In this document: positions 1-14,635 of the stretch, piece after piece | Layout: each line of letters starts with the position of its first letter | Numbering within the stretch: the stretch's first letter is position 1 | From: Zasmidium citrigriseum | Taxonomy: Eukaryota > Ascomycota > Dothideomycetes > Mycosphaerellales > Mycosphaerellaceae | Reading direction: 5' to 3' | Assembly (NCBI GenBank): GCA_002786025.1 | Contig: NHNW01000049.1 | Location: 1 to 64,000, forward strand | Length of the DNA stretch: 64,000 nt | Position numbers and translations under genes: made by a program | Notes under the pieces: model-generated | The model's database searches: none | What the model was told of the DNA's origin: nothing | The model's input: only the letters and a program-made list of their open reading frames with translations

Positions 1-3000
1 GTATATTCTTCGCCTTCTTCTAATCCTTTCCCTATAGGAATATTATATTCTTCCTTATTAACTTAAAGAGAGGATTCGCCTTAATAGTAAACTTCTTAAT
101 AAAGAATCTAAAGTAGGTGTATACTCCTATAAAACCTCTTACTTCTAAGATATTCTTTAGCTCTAGCTACTTAAGGATCTTCTCTACCTAATAGGGATTC
201 GGCTTCCTTCCTTCCTAATTTATAATATATCCTATAATATCTATCTCTATTACGAGGAAGTAAGTTTTCCCCCTATTAATTATTAGCCCTACTCTCTCTA
301 TATCTACTAATACTTTATCTATCTATATAATGTATTTAATAATAAACCTCTATATTCTAGGTTTAATTTCCTTACCCTTATAGTCTATCTTTAGCCCTTT
401 AATAGGGATATTATCTACGAATAGCTTATATCGATAAGAAATATAATTAAGAAGAACTATATCTATAATCCTATAGTACTAGCCTATAGAATTTATTACT
501 CCCTAAGGAAGCGTTATTATCCTATATATTCTAAGAGGTATAGAGAATCTAGTTAAATCCCTATAGTAGATATATAGGCTAAACTAATTATACCCTAAGA
601 ATAGATTAGTAAGGGTAAAAACTCTATATCTAGTAAAATCCTCGGAGAATCTATCGGTCTTAGGTAGTAAATACTTATCCTATATAGTAACTCGATTAAT
701 CTTAGTTACTATATTAATAAGCTAGTAGTTATCCTAGGGCTACTTCTTCTTCTTTAGATCTATAACCTTCTTCTTATTTATATTCTTCTTTATAAGAAAC
801 TATAGATTCTAGTAAGCTCTATAATATAGCTTAATTACCCTATTCTTTAGCCTTTAGCGTAATATCTCTTTAATAATTGCCTTTAAACTCGGATATAGTT
901 TAAATCTAGGATGCTACTATAGTTTATATAGGATAGTAGTAATTAGCTAAGGTCGAGTAACTTCCGATTTTACTCTCCTAATGTAAGTAAAGTCCTATAT
1001 AAGAACCTTCTTCCTATTATAGAGTATCTCTATAAATAACTTCTACTCTCCCTCCTTTAGATCTATCCTAACCTTTAGATCTTTTAGCCTCTACTTAGTT
1101 AACCTACTTCCCCGCGCAATTTCTAAGAACTTCTTAATTAGATACTTCCTATTAAACGGCCTAGTTCCCTCTAGTAACTTCGCTTCCTTTACTAATATCT
1201 CCTTCTTCTAATAAATATTTACCTATAGTAAATAGCTCTTTATTATAGATACATCCGTATCGATAGGTCGTATCTTATTAGCCTTCCTTTTATAGAGAGT
1301 AAAGGCTCTAGGAAAATCTAGTCTAAATAGCGAATACACTTCTAGGAATCTAGGTAATAACTATCCTTTCTTACGCTTCTTAGTATTTATAATATTATTA
1401 ATAAGTCCCTACCTATAAATCGTACTTAGTTAACGATCCTAGCTAAGAATACGATCCTCTAAAGCTAATAGGAACGCGTAATATTAATTTGCCTTAGTAA
1501 ACTTACCTCTAGGGATTTCCTAGCCTATAGGCTAATAAACCCTATTATCTTCCTTATCCTCTAGATCTAGCTTAACTATATATCTAGTAACGATCTCTTT
1601 ATCTTTATAAACTCTCGGAACCCCTTCTACCTCCTATATAATATCTAGGTAGATAGAAGGCCTAATAAATCTAGCTATATATCCCCTTCTAATCCTTACG
1701 CTAGTAAAGTTCCTACTACTAGTCTTCTCGAGTATTTCTTCTATCGTTTAGTATACTATTCGATTATTTCTAGCTAAGAAGGTTATAGTCTTACTATTCT
1801 TATTCGTAATAGTTCCCTCCTAGCTTCTATTATTATAATTCTTCGCGAGAAGTTAAGTCTTTATAGTCTATAGCCTCCTAAGGATTAAAGGTATTCTAGG
1901 TTAATCCGTAATAAAGAAATCTATATAGTATATAACTCTAAAAATATCTACTAAGATATTCTTACTTACTCCCTTAAAAACCGTAATCCCTCCGAGCCCT
2001 TATATAGTTATATTCGATATAGGCTATATAGGTAATCCTATATTTCTTAATACTATTTAACTTATTAAACATACCTTACTTCCCTTATTAATTAATCCTC
2101 TAAAGTAATACTTCTTACCTACTCCTAGCTTTATAATTACCTATAGGCTTAGAATAAGAGTATATATCTACTTTACTATAGAGAGGTTATATTCTTTATT
2201 AATTCTTCCCTTCTTCGTTCTAGTAGGTAGCGTAGGTAACTTACTATCGTATTCGACAAGTCGGTAAGTTATCTAGTTTAGAAGTTAATTACCTACCTTT
2301 ATATATCTTCCTATCTATCCTCCCTATATAGAGAATCTACTTCTAATTATAACTACTTACTCCCTTTTAGCTTTCGCCTACTATTCTATTACGCTTATCC
2401 CTTATAAGATCTCTTCCGCTTCTTCGTAGTAAGTACTCTCCTCGAGAGGAATACCTAATTCCACCTCCTTATCTAGTTCCTATAGATACTTATACGTAGC
2501 CTAGAAATAGAATAAGCTTAACCCTTTTATTATTCCTATCTACTTTCTCCGATACGCTCTCTAGAATCTTAATACCTCCCTAAATACTTCCGTATTCTAA
2601 ACCCTCTAGTAAACTACTCGCTAGAAATCCTTACTATAGAGTAATAAATCCTTAATATTATAGCCGCCTACTAAGATAGGTAGGCTTAATAGGAAGTCTA
2701 TCTAGAAGAGATTAACCTTAGAGACCCCTTTTAGCTAATCCGTAGTAGCTTACTCCCTAAACCTATATTCCTTCCTATATCCTTTTAACCTAATAGTCTT
2801 TAGCTTCTTCTTATTCGGAGGATTAATAGGTCTCGGCCTAAGTTTAGGTTTAACCCTTAATTCTTTACTTAATCCTTCCGAGAATAAGATTCCCTTATCC
2901 TCTATCTCTTTATCTTTATCTTAATTACGCCCTTAAGTCTAAGATTAAGACTAAGACTAGGAAGTACCTTACTTCGAAGACTCCGCTCTTAATACCTTAT

Positions 3001-5990
3001 TATGTTACCGCCTTACTATATTAATCTTTTCCCTCTCTTCCTCTATTACTTTATCTAACCTCTCCTTCTTAGCTTACTTCCTATAATTGTTCTTAAGGAT
3101 TACCTTTAGATAATTACCTAGCTTATTAACTCGATTCTCTCGCTAGTTTAGCTTTAATAGATTAATAGCCTTCTACTTCCCCTTATATAATAGTATCCTC
3201 GTAGGTATTATAGTTCTAATAGGTTCCCCTCTTCCTTTATCTATAGGGATCTTATTAATAGCTAAAACTCTTACTCCCTAATCTTTATACTATAAATCCT
3301 TAAGCGTAATAATAAATTCTTCCTTATCCGGGTAGCTATCCCTTTATAGAGAAGCTAAAGTTCCTCGTACCTAGGTATCCTTCGAAGATTCTATAATATT
3401 ACTTATATCTCCTCTCTCCTATCCCTATTCCTTTAACTTATCTAGTATTAGGCTTCCGCTATACTAGAATACTCGCTTTCTAGTCTTGCTTTCTAATATA
3501 GGAATAATATACTTTAACTTTAGGTAGTTTATATCCTATATAAAGCGAATTACTTCCTTATTTAGACTATTAGGCCCTCTAGTATACTATCTCCCCTTCT
3601 CCTAATAGTATTGCTTCGAATACTCTAGGAAGCTATACTCGCTATATTCTCTAGTAAAATAATTCTTATTACTATAGAGCTAATAGACTCTTTATATATA
3701 ATCTAGAATATCCCTTTTCTTCCCCTTATACTCTTTGCTTCTATTTGCCCTATTCTAAGTAGTAAAACTATTCTATTCCTATAATAACTCTTCTTTTCTC
3801 GCCTAATCCGTATTAATAGGTTAGACTATTAAAGGGTTTACTATATTTGTAACCTTCTCTATAAATATAAGCCCCTTTCTAAAGTTTAGGGTTATTTACT
3901 CTAGTCTCTAACCTATCTATTTAATCTACTCCTTAATCGTATCTTGCCTATCCTTTATAAGGTACTTGTCTTACGATTTAATCGTAAAAGGCGAGGTCTT
4001 CTAACCTATTACCCTCTTCTTCTATAATTCTATAATACCTTATACTCTATTAATAATTAGCTCTAGCCTATATACTTATCTTACCCCTTCTTGTCTACGA
4101 ATTAACTTCTAAGCTTTAGTATAGATCTTCTTAAACCTCTAATAGCTCGCTAGATTACTAGGTAAGATCTTAAGTCGTATATAGACCTTCTTCGTAATAC
4201 TAACTAGTAAACCTTTTAGGAATAACCTACTTTTCTAATTTAGAGAAAGCTCTCCTTCTAGTAACTTATTATAGATTACTCTAAACTATCTATAGTATTT
4301 AGTAGGATTAGATTTAATAGGTAATAACTTCTTATAAAACTTGCCTAGATACTTAACTATACTCGTTTAAGTAATACTATCTCTACTAAAGTACTCCTAT
4401 AGGAAGTTCTTCTAGAACTCCTAATAGTTTCCTTCCTCGAATCTAGTAATTATCTTTACTATATCTCGCGTATACGTATCGTAGTTTCGAGCAAACCTCT
4501 TTAACTTGCCTTTATTATTTTCTAATAGCGTATATTCTTTAATTAGCGCCTTAAATCTTTCGAGGAAAGTAGTTACCTCGCTCCTATTAAATATTAGATT
4601 CTCTATTCCTCTAGGAGCTAGCTATCTTCTTCCTCTAAGAGTAGTAACAAGCTATATTATCTCTTCTATTACTTATAGCCTCGCTAATGCCTTATCCTTC
4701 TCGATTCCGGATTTAGTAGTAGATAGCTTAGGATTAATATCTATATAGGGTCGTTTACCTTAGGCCTTTATACCTAACCCGCTACTACCTTCTCCCGTAT
4801 TATTAGCTATAAAGGTATCTATATTACTCGATTCGCTTATAACCCTAGTAGAGTATAGCGGATCTCGTATAGTTCGAAATACTAGCTCTATAGGAATCGG
4901 TTAGCTACTTAGAGTATAGGTAGAAACCTCTCCCTAAGTAACTCTAGGATTATCTATAGCTCTAGTTCTAGAATAGGAATTAATTAATCTAAAAAGGTAG
5001 TCGTAATTAATATTAGTAGCTTCTCCCTACTTAATCCTAAGCTTAGAGTAGGAAGTTATAGACTCGTCGCTAGCTAGGTAGAATCCTCGTAGGTAGGGCA
5101 ATTATTAGGGTTAAACTAATACCCTCTCTAGAAGATTTTCTTACCTAAGAATATCGAGCTCGCCTAAACCTCTAGAAATACGTACTCGTCGCAAAATCCT
5201 CGGCGAAATAGCAGTTCTTCTTACTAATAGATTTCTTAGCCTATAGGCTAGGAAATTACTAAGTCTAGAATTCCTTTAATTCCTTACTATCTTTAGCCTA
5301 GTTCTAGTTTCCGTAAATATCTAGGCAATCTAGAAGGTATTAATGCCTTCCTAGAGTCTAATTCTAGTTTAGTTTCTAGTTAATAGCTAAGATAAGGTCA
5401 AAATCTAAAGGAGAGATCTAGTAACTTAGTAATCCTATATACTAGTAAGCCCTAAAACCCTTAATAGATTAAAACTAACTAAAGCCTTAAATCTATAATA
5501 AACAACACTTAATTTTTCGTAGTTAAGCCCCGCCTTTAGCTCTAGAAGATATAGGAGGGTAATACTAACTATACAATAGTAATCTTATTCCCTTACTAGC
5601 TATAAGGCCTAAGATACTTCTAGATCCTCCTACGAAGGAGGAGTGTCGATAGCCTCGTTAAAGGAAGGAATCGAATAAGGAGTAATAAGAGAAGTTTAAG
5701 GCTCGCTAAAACTAAAGTAAGGAAATAAGGCAAGGTAGTTAAGGTAGAAAATAAGGCTTAAATAAGGGATAATATAAGGCTCTTAATTTAAGAGGATTAA
5801 AACTACAATCTTCTTCTCGTAGAACGCTTTAATTCGAATTTAGTATATAGCATATATTATAAAAGAGTCTATTACCTGCCTATAAGAGATCTTATCTTAA
5901 ACCCCTTACTATAAGGTAATAGGCTACTCCCCCGGATTAGAATTAGGCTAGGAACCCCTAAGTTGAAAGAAGTAATATTACTCGCTAACA
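1..5990 (-). mobile_element. Ty3/Gypsy LTR retrotransposon relic A (truncated by window edge)
   Basis: The complement of bases 1-230 reads as the thumb/connection part of a Ty3/Gypsy reverse transcriptase. It contains GRKPNP, then VEKIL, LEVRGFIGVYTYFRFF and KANPLFKLIRKN, with in-frame TAG codons where the family has Trp or Gln. Farther in the 5' direction of the element (about 4.0-4.5 kb) the same strand gives a gag-like helical reading with scattered stops. The sequence TGTTAGCGAG on the minus strand at 5990-5981 is a plausible 5' LTR start, because unrelated integrase coding begins immediately to its right. The other end lies outside the window, so neither the LTR pair nor a target duplication can be confirmed. 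The element is inactive: frames are broken throughout. Confidence 0.75.
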
Positions 5991-7655
5991 CTAGTTACTA
6001 ATAGCTAAGTTCGTAGCTAATAACTACGTCTCTAAGATAACTAGAGTAACCCCGTTCTTCGCTAACCTTAGATAGAACCTCTCGTTTAACGAGGCGGATA
6101 TTAAAACTAATATACCCTCTATCCTACCTTATAAGTAACGCTTAGACGCTTAAGCGGCTAATACGTTTAGAAAACGAATAAATAAGATTTACTATTACGT
6201 ACGCTAGTAAATCGAACTAGCCTAAGCGTCGTACGCTAATTCTACTAATAAGAAACGCTTCGTTTCTTCGATATATAAGGTTAGCGACCTCGTCTATATT
6301 AATACTCGAAACTAGACTACTAACTAACTATCTAAGAAACTCGATATTACCTTCGTAGGACTATACGCTATTAGTAAAGCTCTTCCTCGAGGTACCTATT
6401 AACTAGCTCTACCTAATACCCTTACCTCGATATTAGATAATATATTTAATACTAACCTCCTTAAGCCTATAGTAAACGACCTACTCCCTAGATAGATTAA
6501 GCTACTACTACTACCTATACTCGTATAGAACTCTAATAGTAAAGACTAATTAGAGGAGGAAGTTAAGGAAGTATTAGATATTATTATAGAGAACTACTAA
6601 GGCCGAGGCGCTAAGAAGAAGAATAAGAAAGGACTAAAATAAGTCTAGTATAAAGTTAAGTAGAAGAGATTTAACGATACTACCTTAGAGCCCGCTAACG
6701 AGCTAATATAGTATACGGCCGCCTCTATCGCTAACTTCTAGTATAATAATCCTTAGTTATCTATATACGGATATTCGTAACTACGCCTTCTACTAGATTA
6801 GATACTAAACGAGAGTCGTATAGGAGTTATTTCTACTACTATCTTACTATCGAGTCTACCTATAGAGGGCGTATACTCGTTAGCTAGCCTAACTAAGTCT
6901 CGCTCTTCCTTAGATACTATTTAGCTATTATATACACCCGCTAAAGTAATAGTTAATTCTCTAAATCCTAACTTATCGAGGAAGTATAGAGTAGTAGTAA
7001 ACGATAACTACGTACCTATAACTAAGATAACTATAATAGAAGTAACGATAAGTAAAGACTATACTAACTCCCTCCTTACTCCGTTAATACGCTTAACTAA
7101 TACTAAGTAATAGTCTAATAGCTCTACCGACTCGAGTAGCTAATATACTAGTAAGGTAGAGGTACCTATAATACTACTATCGTTATTAAGTAATATAGAT
7201 AATAGCCTTCTAAGGACTAAAAAGTAAATAAAGGAGGGGGTAGTATTATAATCTACTACCTAGTAGCCTATAACTTCGATACCTAAGGCTACTATCGATA
7301 CCCTTATCGATAGTAAGCTCCCTTATAAGGAAGCGCTTCTTAGAATCTCTTTATAGACTATCTAGAGACTTATCTATTCCTTAACTTATCGTTTTTATAG
7401 TCCGTAATAATAGCCTACGAATATAGGTACGAATAGGGTAAAACTTACTAGTAATAGAGTATAGCGTATTAAACTCCTTTATTTATCTCTATTACGCGGC
7501 TAGTATAGTTATATTTACGTAGCTACTAAGAGGTATTCTTACTTTTATAGGCGTTAGCGCTATCGTATTCGTTATACTATTTATACTATTAAGCTTAAGT
7601 AACCGAATAGAACTAACTAGTAGTCTATAGATAGCGGAAGGTAGTAGAGAGGGTA
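5991..7655 (+). mobile_element. Ty3/Gypsy relic B: integrase C-terminus plus chromodomain
   Basis: From 5991 the plus strand reads as the end of a Gypsy integrase: AKFVANNYVSKITRVTPFFA, then a helical segment, then DLVYINTRN followed by SKKLD (the usual VYLSTRNxxxxxPSKKLD block). Next comes a chromodomain-like stretch (EVKEVLDIIIENYQGRG ... LEPANELIQY) ending near 6780, with several TAG/TAA codons at positions normally Trp or Gln. Everything 5' of the integrase C-terminus is missing because relic A abuts at 5990. The remaining bases to 7655 are probably 3' non-coding/LTR sequence and may continue after the inserted element at 17479. I see no LTR boundary. Confidence 0.7.
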
Positions 7656-7663
7656 GTAGTAGC
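7656..7663. repeat. Left target-site duplication of element C (GTAGTAGC)
   Basis: The octamer directly before the left inverted repeat matches the octamer directly after the right inverted repeat at 17471-17478. The left copy sits in a short GTA/GTAG microrepeat, so a chance match is more likely than usual. Confidence 0.55.
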
Positions 7664-10600
7664 TAGACCCCGAAGTAGGCTAGGCTCGACCTAGTAGGTT
7701 TTACTAAGCTAGGTTCTTAGCGCTAACCTAGTATACTAGGCTATTACTAGGCCTTAACCTAGTAAAAGCCTAGTAAAGCCTACTAAAAGCCTAGTAAGAA
7801 GGATATTTTACCTTATCCTTCTATACTACGAGATACGTATTAGGTATAATATTATAACTAGAAGTAGTATATAACGAGATAATATAAGTATATTTTTCTT
7901 ATAGTTACTAGCTATATTACTAGGTATAGGCCGTCTACTACGCCTATATAACGTTAACCCGAAAGCGCGGGCTATACTACTAGCGGCTTCTAAATATCTT
8001 CGTCGTAATTTACTTCTAAACTCCTTAACTTAATAATACCCTAATAACCTACAACAATTTAGCCTATAAGTACGCGAAGATATTAAGAGCTAGCTATAAT
8101 TAACGGCTATGTTACGAATAGTATAGGCGACTATAAACGTAAGCGTATACTCTAGGAGAAGATCGAGGAGCTCTAAAACTATCTATACTTTAATATAAAT
8201 AGCAACGACGACGGCGATATCTAGATACGCGATATAACTACTAAGACCCCTACGCTACTACCCTTTTCTACGGATATAACTATTACCCCTAAGAATAAGA
8301 TTAATAAGAGACGTAAAGCCGAGGGAGAGCTTTCTATATATAAGAATACCGTACGGGATAGAAAGCGATCTAATAAGATATCCGAAGAGGAGAAAGAAAT
8401 AGATAGAAATAGAAAGGCTTAGAACTAGAAATTTAACTAATAGGTAGTAGTATATACGTAAATAGACGAGTTTAAGGCGCTCGATAAGAAAGCCTAGCGA
8501 ATATAGCGAGTACGTCTACGTAGCGAATAGGAGGCGTAATAGTAAGACACGATATAGCTAGCGAATATAGCTAGTAAAGCTAATATATAATAGGGAGTAT
8601 AACGATAGATACGACGAGAAGAACGACGATAACCTTAGATATAATATTAATTAAGACTATCTACTTTCGAATACGGACTACTCCTATAGGATAGACCTAG
8701 TACCGCTAGTATAGCGCTAGTATAAGATAACTAAGTATAACGTTAAGAACGAAACTAGGAAGAGGAACTATACTATACGGCTAGTACTAAGGGAGTCGTA
8801 GGAGATACTTCGAGATCGGATCCTTACTTAGGTAAGACTCGATTAGACTTATTAATACTTCCTAGCGACCTACGCTAAATAGTATAATGCTATTTAGTCG
8901 ACTATACGGAAGATTTAAATACTTAAGACAGCTAAGAAGGAGTATAGAGTAAAGAATAAATCGAAGCTATTTACTACCTTAGTCGCGAAGGTAAGTATAG
9001 ACTACTACTAGCTATATATACTAGCTATATTTACTAACGTTTATATAGGAGCGGTTAAAGGTAGGACTCCCTATCGAGCCTTATTATCTATTTAGGCCTA
9101 AAGAGAAAGTAGTTATTAGGAATATCTACTTATAGGACTCGATAATTATATTCGCTTAGTTTAGCTAGCTATTTCTAGAGGGATACGACTTCGTTACAAA
9201 CGGCTTTCGGGACCGTTAGCTACGATAGACGCTAGAAATAGTAGAAGTACTCTTTAACTTCTTTATAAGGGCCCTAGAGCGTTTTCTAATCCTATACTAG
9301 TACCTTATAGAATACCTAATAAGTAAGAATATTACGGGGCTATTAACGATAGAGATAGTCTTCTATAAGCTACTATCGACGAAGTATCTAGCTCTTAGAA
9401 AACGTAAGACTAAGGCCTAGATATAGTATATCTATAAAGTAGACTAGGCGATACTTTTAGATATATTCCTAGATAATTCGGAAGGAGTTTAGCCCTACGA
9501 GATACTAGCTACAAGTACTAGATATATATAAGAGCTTAAGGAGGATCTTTAGTAGAAAGAGCTTAAGGAAGATCCCGAATAGGAAGAGCTTAAGGTAGAC
9601 CTTTACTATATAGCCTACGCTAAAGCTCTTAAGTAGTAATACCTCTAGGCTTAGTAGGCGTATTAGCTAGATAATAACGAAGCTTAGGCGTAAGGTATTA
9701 CGTAGGGTATCGAAGAGCGCGCTAAGTAAGGTTACGCTAAGTAATAAGTATAGCCTTAATAAGACGTTAACGATAACGCTAGTAGTATTAGATAGGGCTA
9801 GGACGAGGTAATAGAGGATCCTTTTAGCGAGGAGGACGAGGACGTAATAAGCGATTAGATAGTTACTAGGGTAATAAGTATATACCTAATAGCGAGACTT
9901 AAAAGATTATACTATTTCTTTTAACTACTATTATATCTTTAATCTATAATACCTTAATATATACCTCGACGACTAGACTCTAATTATACTTTAACCCCTC
10001 GCGAGATACGATCTATATCTCGTCGGAATCTTAAAGATTCGCGACGGCTTATAAGGTTAAATCGTAGAATAAATAACAATCTACTAACTATATAGAATAG
10101 CCTATTACTAGCCCGTCGATATCGGCGTAGTAATTCGTAGTCGTAAATAATACTAGCCCGACGTCGCCTCTTTTAGTAGGACTAATAAAGCTCCTCTACT
10201 CTTCTATCGCTAGGGTAACTACTTAGCTTACCGCCTATCCTAAGCTTAATCGATACGTCTAATCTTAAGTCTTAACGAGGAGTATTCTTATATAAGTATA
10301 GATAGGAAAAGTAAGTATAGATACTTATAGATATATAGTAGGTAGGCGCCTATAAGACGCCGAAATATAAGTATCTAGTTAAGCGATATAAAGGGCTTCC
10401 CTTTATATTTAATAGTCTACGATAGAAGTCCTATACCTAGAGCTTCTTCTTCGAAGGAGTTAGGAGAGATAGTATACCCGCTCTCGTTTATAAGATTTAC
10501 GGTATAGTACTTACTTATCTAGGTATTAGTTAGGGAACTACGACGGCTAATCGATACCTAACGATAGTCTAGTATTAACGAGAAGCGAAATAGTAAGGGC

Positions 10601-10674
10601 GTCTAGACGACGAGGCCTTAAGATTAAAGGAAGAGTTTATAAGTATTAGTTTATATTCGTCTTATAAGATACTA

Positions 10675-10727
10675 AATATATCTACTAGATATATCTACTA
10701 GATATATCTACTAGATATATTAACTAG
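10675..10727. repeat. Short tandem repeat, about 17-bp unit
   Basis: Three consecutive near-perfect copies of a unit of the form ATATCTACTAGATAT, inside element C. It resembles the CTAGTA-rich motifs scattered through the element. Confidence 0.7.
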
Positions 10728-13700
10728 AGACCTTTAAAACTCGGTTTTAAAATACTAACGGTTACTAGGCGTAAAAGAAACGAAATATACCTAGTATAGA
10801 GGCGCTAATACTAAACGACTTTATAAGTCTATAGACTAATATAATCGTAGCTAACGGTCTACTACTAGACTTTTTCGAGCAGTCGAGTATTTAAAAGATA
10901 TATTAGTATTTCTATACGAGTCTAGTATTTCGATCGTTAATAACGTAGAGAAAAAAAATCTAAGACTACGAAATAATAGTAATCGCTAATCTAAAGGACT
11001 AAATCTTATTAGCTTCGAGTATCGCGTTCGCTATAGATAGCTAGTCCGCTCGTACTATAAGAGTAGCGTTCCTAAGTATTAAGGGATATTAGATTAGATA
11101 TAACTAGGAGTACTACGAGGAGCTACTAGACTTTCCTTTAGTATAAGGCTCGTATACTAGAGATAACCTCGTATAGCTTATTAAGGCAACTATAATACGA
11201 TATAATATATCGTCTAGGCTAACTACTCTAACTATAGATAATACGAGCGATAATAGTACTCTCTATCGGGTAGTATACGTATTAAAGGGCTCGCGCCTCG
11301 AGACTCGTAGATCCTTACGTAGTAAATCTATACTTATAAGTAATATAGGCTAAAGGCGGTTTAAAACCTTTCCTAAGATACTAATATTAAGATACTTACG
11401 CGACCGTCGATTTAGGTAGAGGCTATAGATATACTACCTAAGATAGACGGCCGAGAGTAGATCTATAACCCTAATATAGAGTAGTCTAGGATATATTACT
11501 TCCCCTATTTTACCTATATCGTTTAGCTAGCTATCCGAGTATTATTTATAAAGCTAAAACTAGAACTAGAGAACGACGACCTAGAGAAGATAATCGATAA
11601 TACGGTATCCTAGAAGATACTCCTTTAGCTATAAGCCTAGGCTAATATAGATAAGATTCCTCTAGTATTATTTAAAGTATATAGCTAGTAGATATAGCTA
11701 GTAAGTATAGAACGACGGCTAAGCTACTATAGATCCGATAGATAGCGATCTATACTAATTAAAATGCTTAATATACTTAGGAATTTATACGTATTTAAGA
11801 GGAGATTCGATAAAAACTACTCGTTACGACGAAAGCTATCTACTAGAGTAAGAGGTAGCCTAAGTCGTTATATTAAAATCTCCGCGTAACGTAAGATATA
11901 AAAACGAGATTTAACTCGATATACTATATACTAGTTCGGAGTTATCTTCTCCGAGATACTATCGACGAGTATTATAAGAAGTAACAACTTAACTAGCTTA
12001 AGCTTTCGGATAAGGAGTAGTAATAAGTCGAATACCTTATTAAGCTTACGAAGCCTTTCGCTATTACTATATCCCTTATAAGTACTACCTATAGACTAAC
12101 GCTCTACCTCGTACTACCGCTCTATAATTATATCTTTAATAGTATAGATACTACGAGGGCGAAACTCTAGACGAAGTAGCGACCTTAGAAGAAAGTAATA
12201 CTAAAAGCTCTTAATATAGCCTAGGCGAAACTTAATAAGTATTACTCGGACACCTTTTAATCGTTTAGCGACCTATACGGCGTAGCCGTTCTACTATATC
12301 CCTCTATTAAAGTAGATATTTAGAAGCGTCTAGAGTAGAAGGATAATATCGAATAGCGCGACTACTACTAGGAATATCTATAGAAGCTCTTTAAGGAATA
12401 TTCCTAATCGAACGATAGTTAATTATAGCGCCTATAGAAACGGTAGAAGACTAGTCGCTATTCGATAATATTTCGTACTAATAGTACCGAAGACTCGATC
12501 GATAATATAGAGTAGATATCCGAATTTAAACAATATAAGGAAGAGAGTATATATCTAGTATATATATCTATCGGATATATTAAGAATAGGAGAGCGTTAC
12601 TAACTATTTATAGATTTCTTACGCCTCGATAAAGATCTTATAAACGATATACTTAGCTAGTAGAAGCGGCTAGAGGCTCGATTTCCGACTATCGTAAAGA
12701 TTACCTAAGATATCCTTAGTATCCCTAGCGCGGGTATTGAGTATAAGAGAGCGTTTAGTATTATAAGATACTAGGCTTAATATAATCGATCCTACTATCT
12801 ATACGTCTTTAGTATAATAATAATATTAAGACATCGATTATAATAGGAAGAGCGTATATAAGAGCGGAAAGGGTACTATATTAATATAGTACGCGATAAC
12901 TTAGATAGTACGAAAGAAATAGACGATAATATATAGGCCGTCGACGATATCTACTATATTAGCGATAAAGAAGAAGGAGGGGAAGTAGAAGCGAAATAGG
13001 CTAGGGTATAGCGTACCTCTAGACCTAGGTTACGACGAAACGCTAGTAGCTAGCGTATATAACTAGTATAAAGTTAGATCCGTTACTAGCGCCTTAGTAA
13101 TACTATAAAGGCTTACTCTTTTCCTATTTATTCCCTTATCTCTTTACTCTACTCTATCTTATTATTATACTAGACCTTACCTCTAGTAGCTACCTCTCTA
13201 ATATAGATTTCTTCGAGAACTTCGACGAGAATTTCGACGAGATTATAGACGAGATTCTCGAGCCTAATAATCGAAACGCGCCTTAGTAGGATAAGTACTA
13301 TAGTCTAAAGCGCCCTTTTAATTATTACGAGACGTAGTCTAATAGAGCTATAGACTCTAAAGCTAGCTCGAATCTACTATTATCCCCTCTACTATATACG
13401 AAACTATAATTACGGGTACTACCTCGAGCTACGCGAGTATTAAGTAGAGTAGATAATAGATAATAGTTAAGGATACGAACTAGTAGGAAAGCTCCTTAGA
13501 AAATAACGTTATAGACGCTACGTATAAAGAAGAAGAAGGGATCTACTATTAAAAAGATATAGTAAGGTAGAGTACTAAAGAGGCGAGGTAGTCGTAGTAT
13601 ATAAGGCTAGACGAAGGCTATCGCGAAGAAGTTAAATACTCCTATCCGTAAGAAATAGCGTTAATACTTTAAGCCTAGTACTATAGCGCTCCGCGAGATC

Positions 13701-14406
13701 CGACGATATTAGAGTAGTACTATACTTCTTATACTAAAGATTACGTTCTAGAGACTTATACGTAAGATTTCTATATAGGCTACCTATATAGGTATAAGTA
13801 GAGGGTTTATACGCTAGTAGGCGAGCGCTATTAAGGCTTTATAGGAGGTAGCTAAGGCGTTTTTAGCTACGGAATTCGAGATATCGAATCTCCTCGCGAT
13901 ATATACTAGAAGGGTTACGCTTATATAAAAGGATATATACCTATATAAAAGGTTTAGGAAGAGGTTCTCTAGATCTAGACTAGTATAAATATCGATAGAG
14001 GAAATATATAGTAAATAAATCGATTAGGCCTTAACTATTAAGGCCTTATAAAGCTATAGACTCTAACTACTTTTACTAGCTATATTAGCTAGCTATAGTA
14101 TTAAAAAGTAAACGCTATCTATATAAATAGTAATAAGACCCTCTATTTCCTCGATACTAGCTATATTTACTAGCTACTTATTCTTTAGTAACTAATAAGG
14201 CTTTCGCTCGCAAAGCTTTCTACTAGTCTCGCTACCTAGCTTAGAGGCTAGAATTAGCGAGATAGTTAGATACCGTAGAGTTCTACGACTTAGCGGAGCT
14301 AGTTACTCGACCTCTAGAGGTAGTAGAGTAGTACCTAGCTCGCTTAAAGGAGAATTAGCGCTACTAGGGGGCGCTAGCTATATAGCGGCGTTAGTAGCTA
14401 GCTTAG

Positions 14407-14635
14407 TAGGCTACTTTTCTAGTATAGTAGGCGGCTCTTCTAGTATAGTAGCCTACTCTTCTAGTATAGTAGCCTACTCTTCTAGTATAGTAGCCTACTC
14501 TTCTAGTATAGTAGCCTACTCTTCTAGTATAGTAGTCTACTCTTCTAGTATAGTAGCCTACTCGTCTAGAATAGGGGCCTACTCGTCTAGAATAGTAGGC
14601 TACTCGTCTAGAATAGTAGTCTCTTATAGAGGAAT
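14407..14635. repeat. Tandem repeat of about eleven 21-bp units
   Basis: The unit AGCCTACTCTTCTAGTATAGT (first 20 bases are the core) is repeated head to tail, with a diverged right part that uses TCGTCTAGAATAG. A 21-bp unit keeps frame and would encode a seven-residue repeat. On the minus strand it reads T-I-L-E-E-(TAG)-A with TAG where Trp or Gln stood before RIP. It probably marks a repetitive or coiled segment of an element C protein. Confidence 0.8.

Noticed and set aside
4506..4748. An 80-codon open frame inside the RIP block
   Set aside because: It lies antisense to a Gypsy relic in RIP-biased sequence and has no recognisable motif; a chance frame.
14407..14635. CRISPR-like periodicity
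   Set aside because: The units are contiguous without unique spacers; this is a simple tandem repeat in a fungal transposon.
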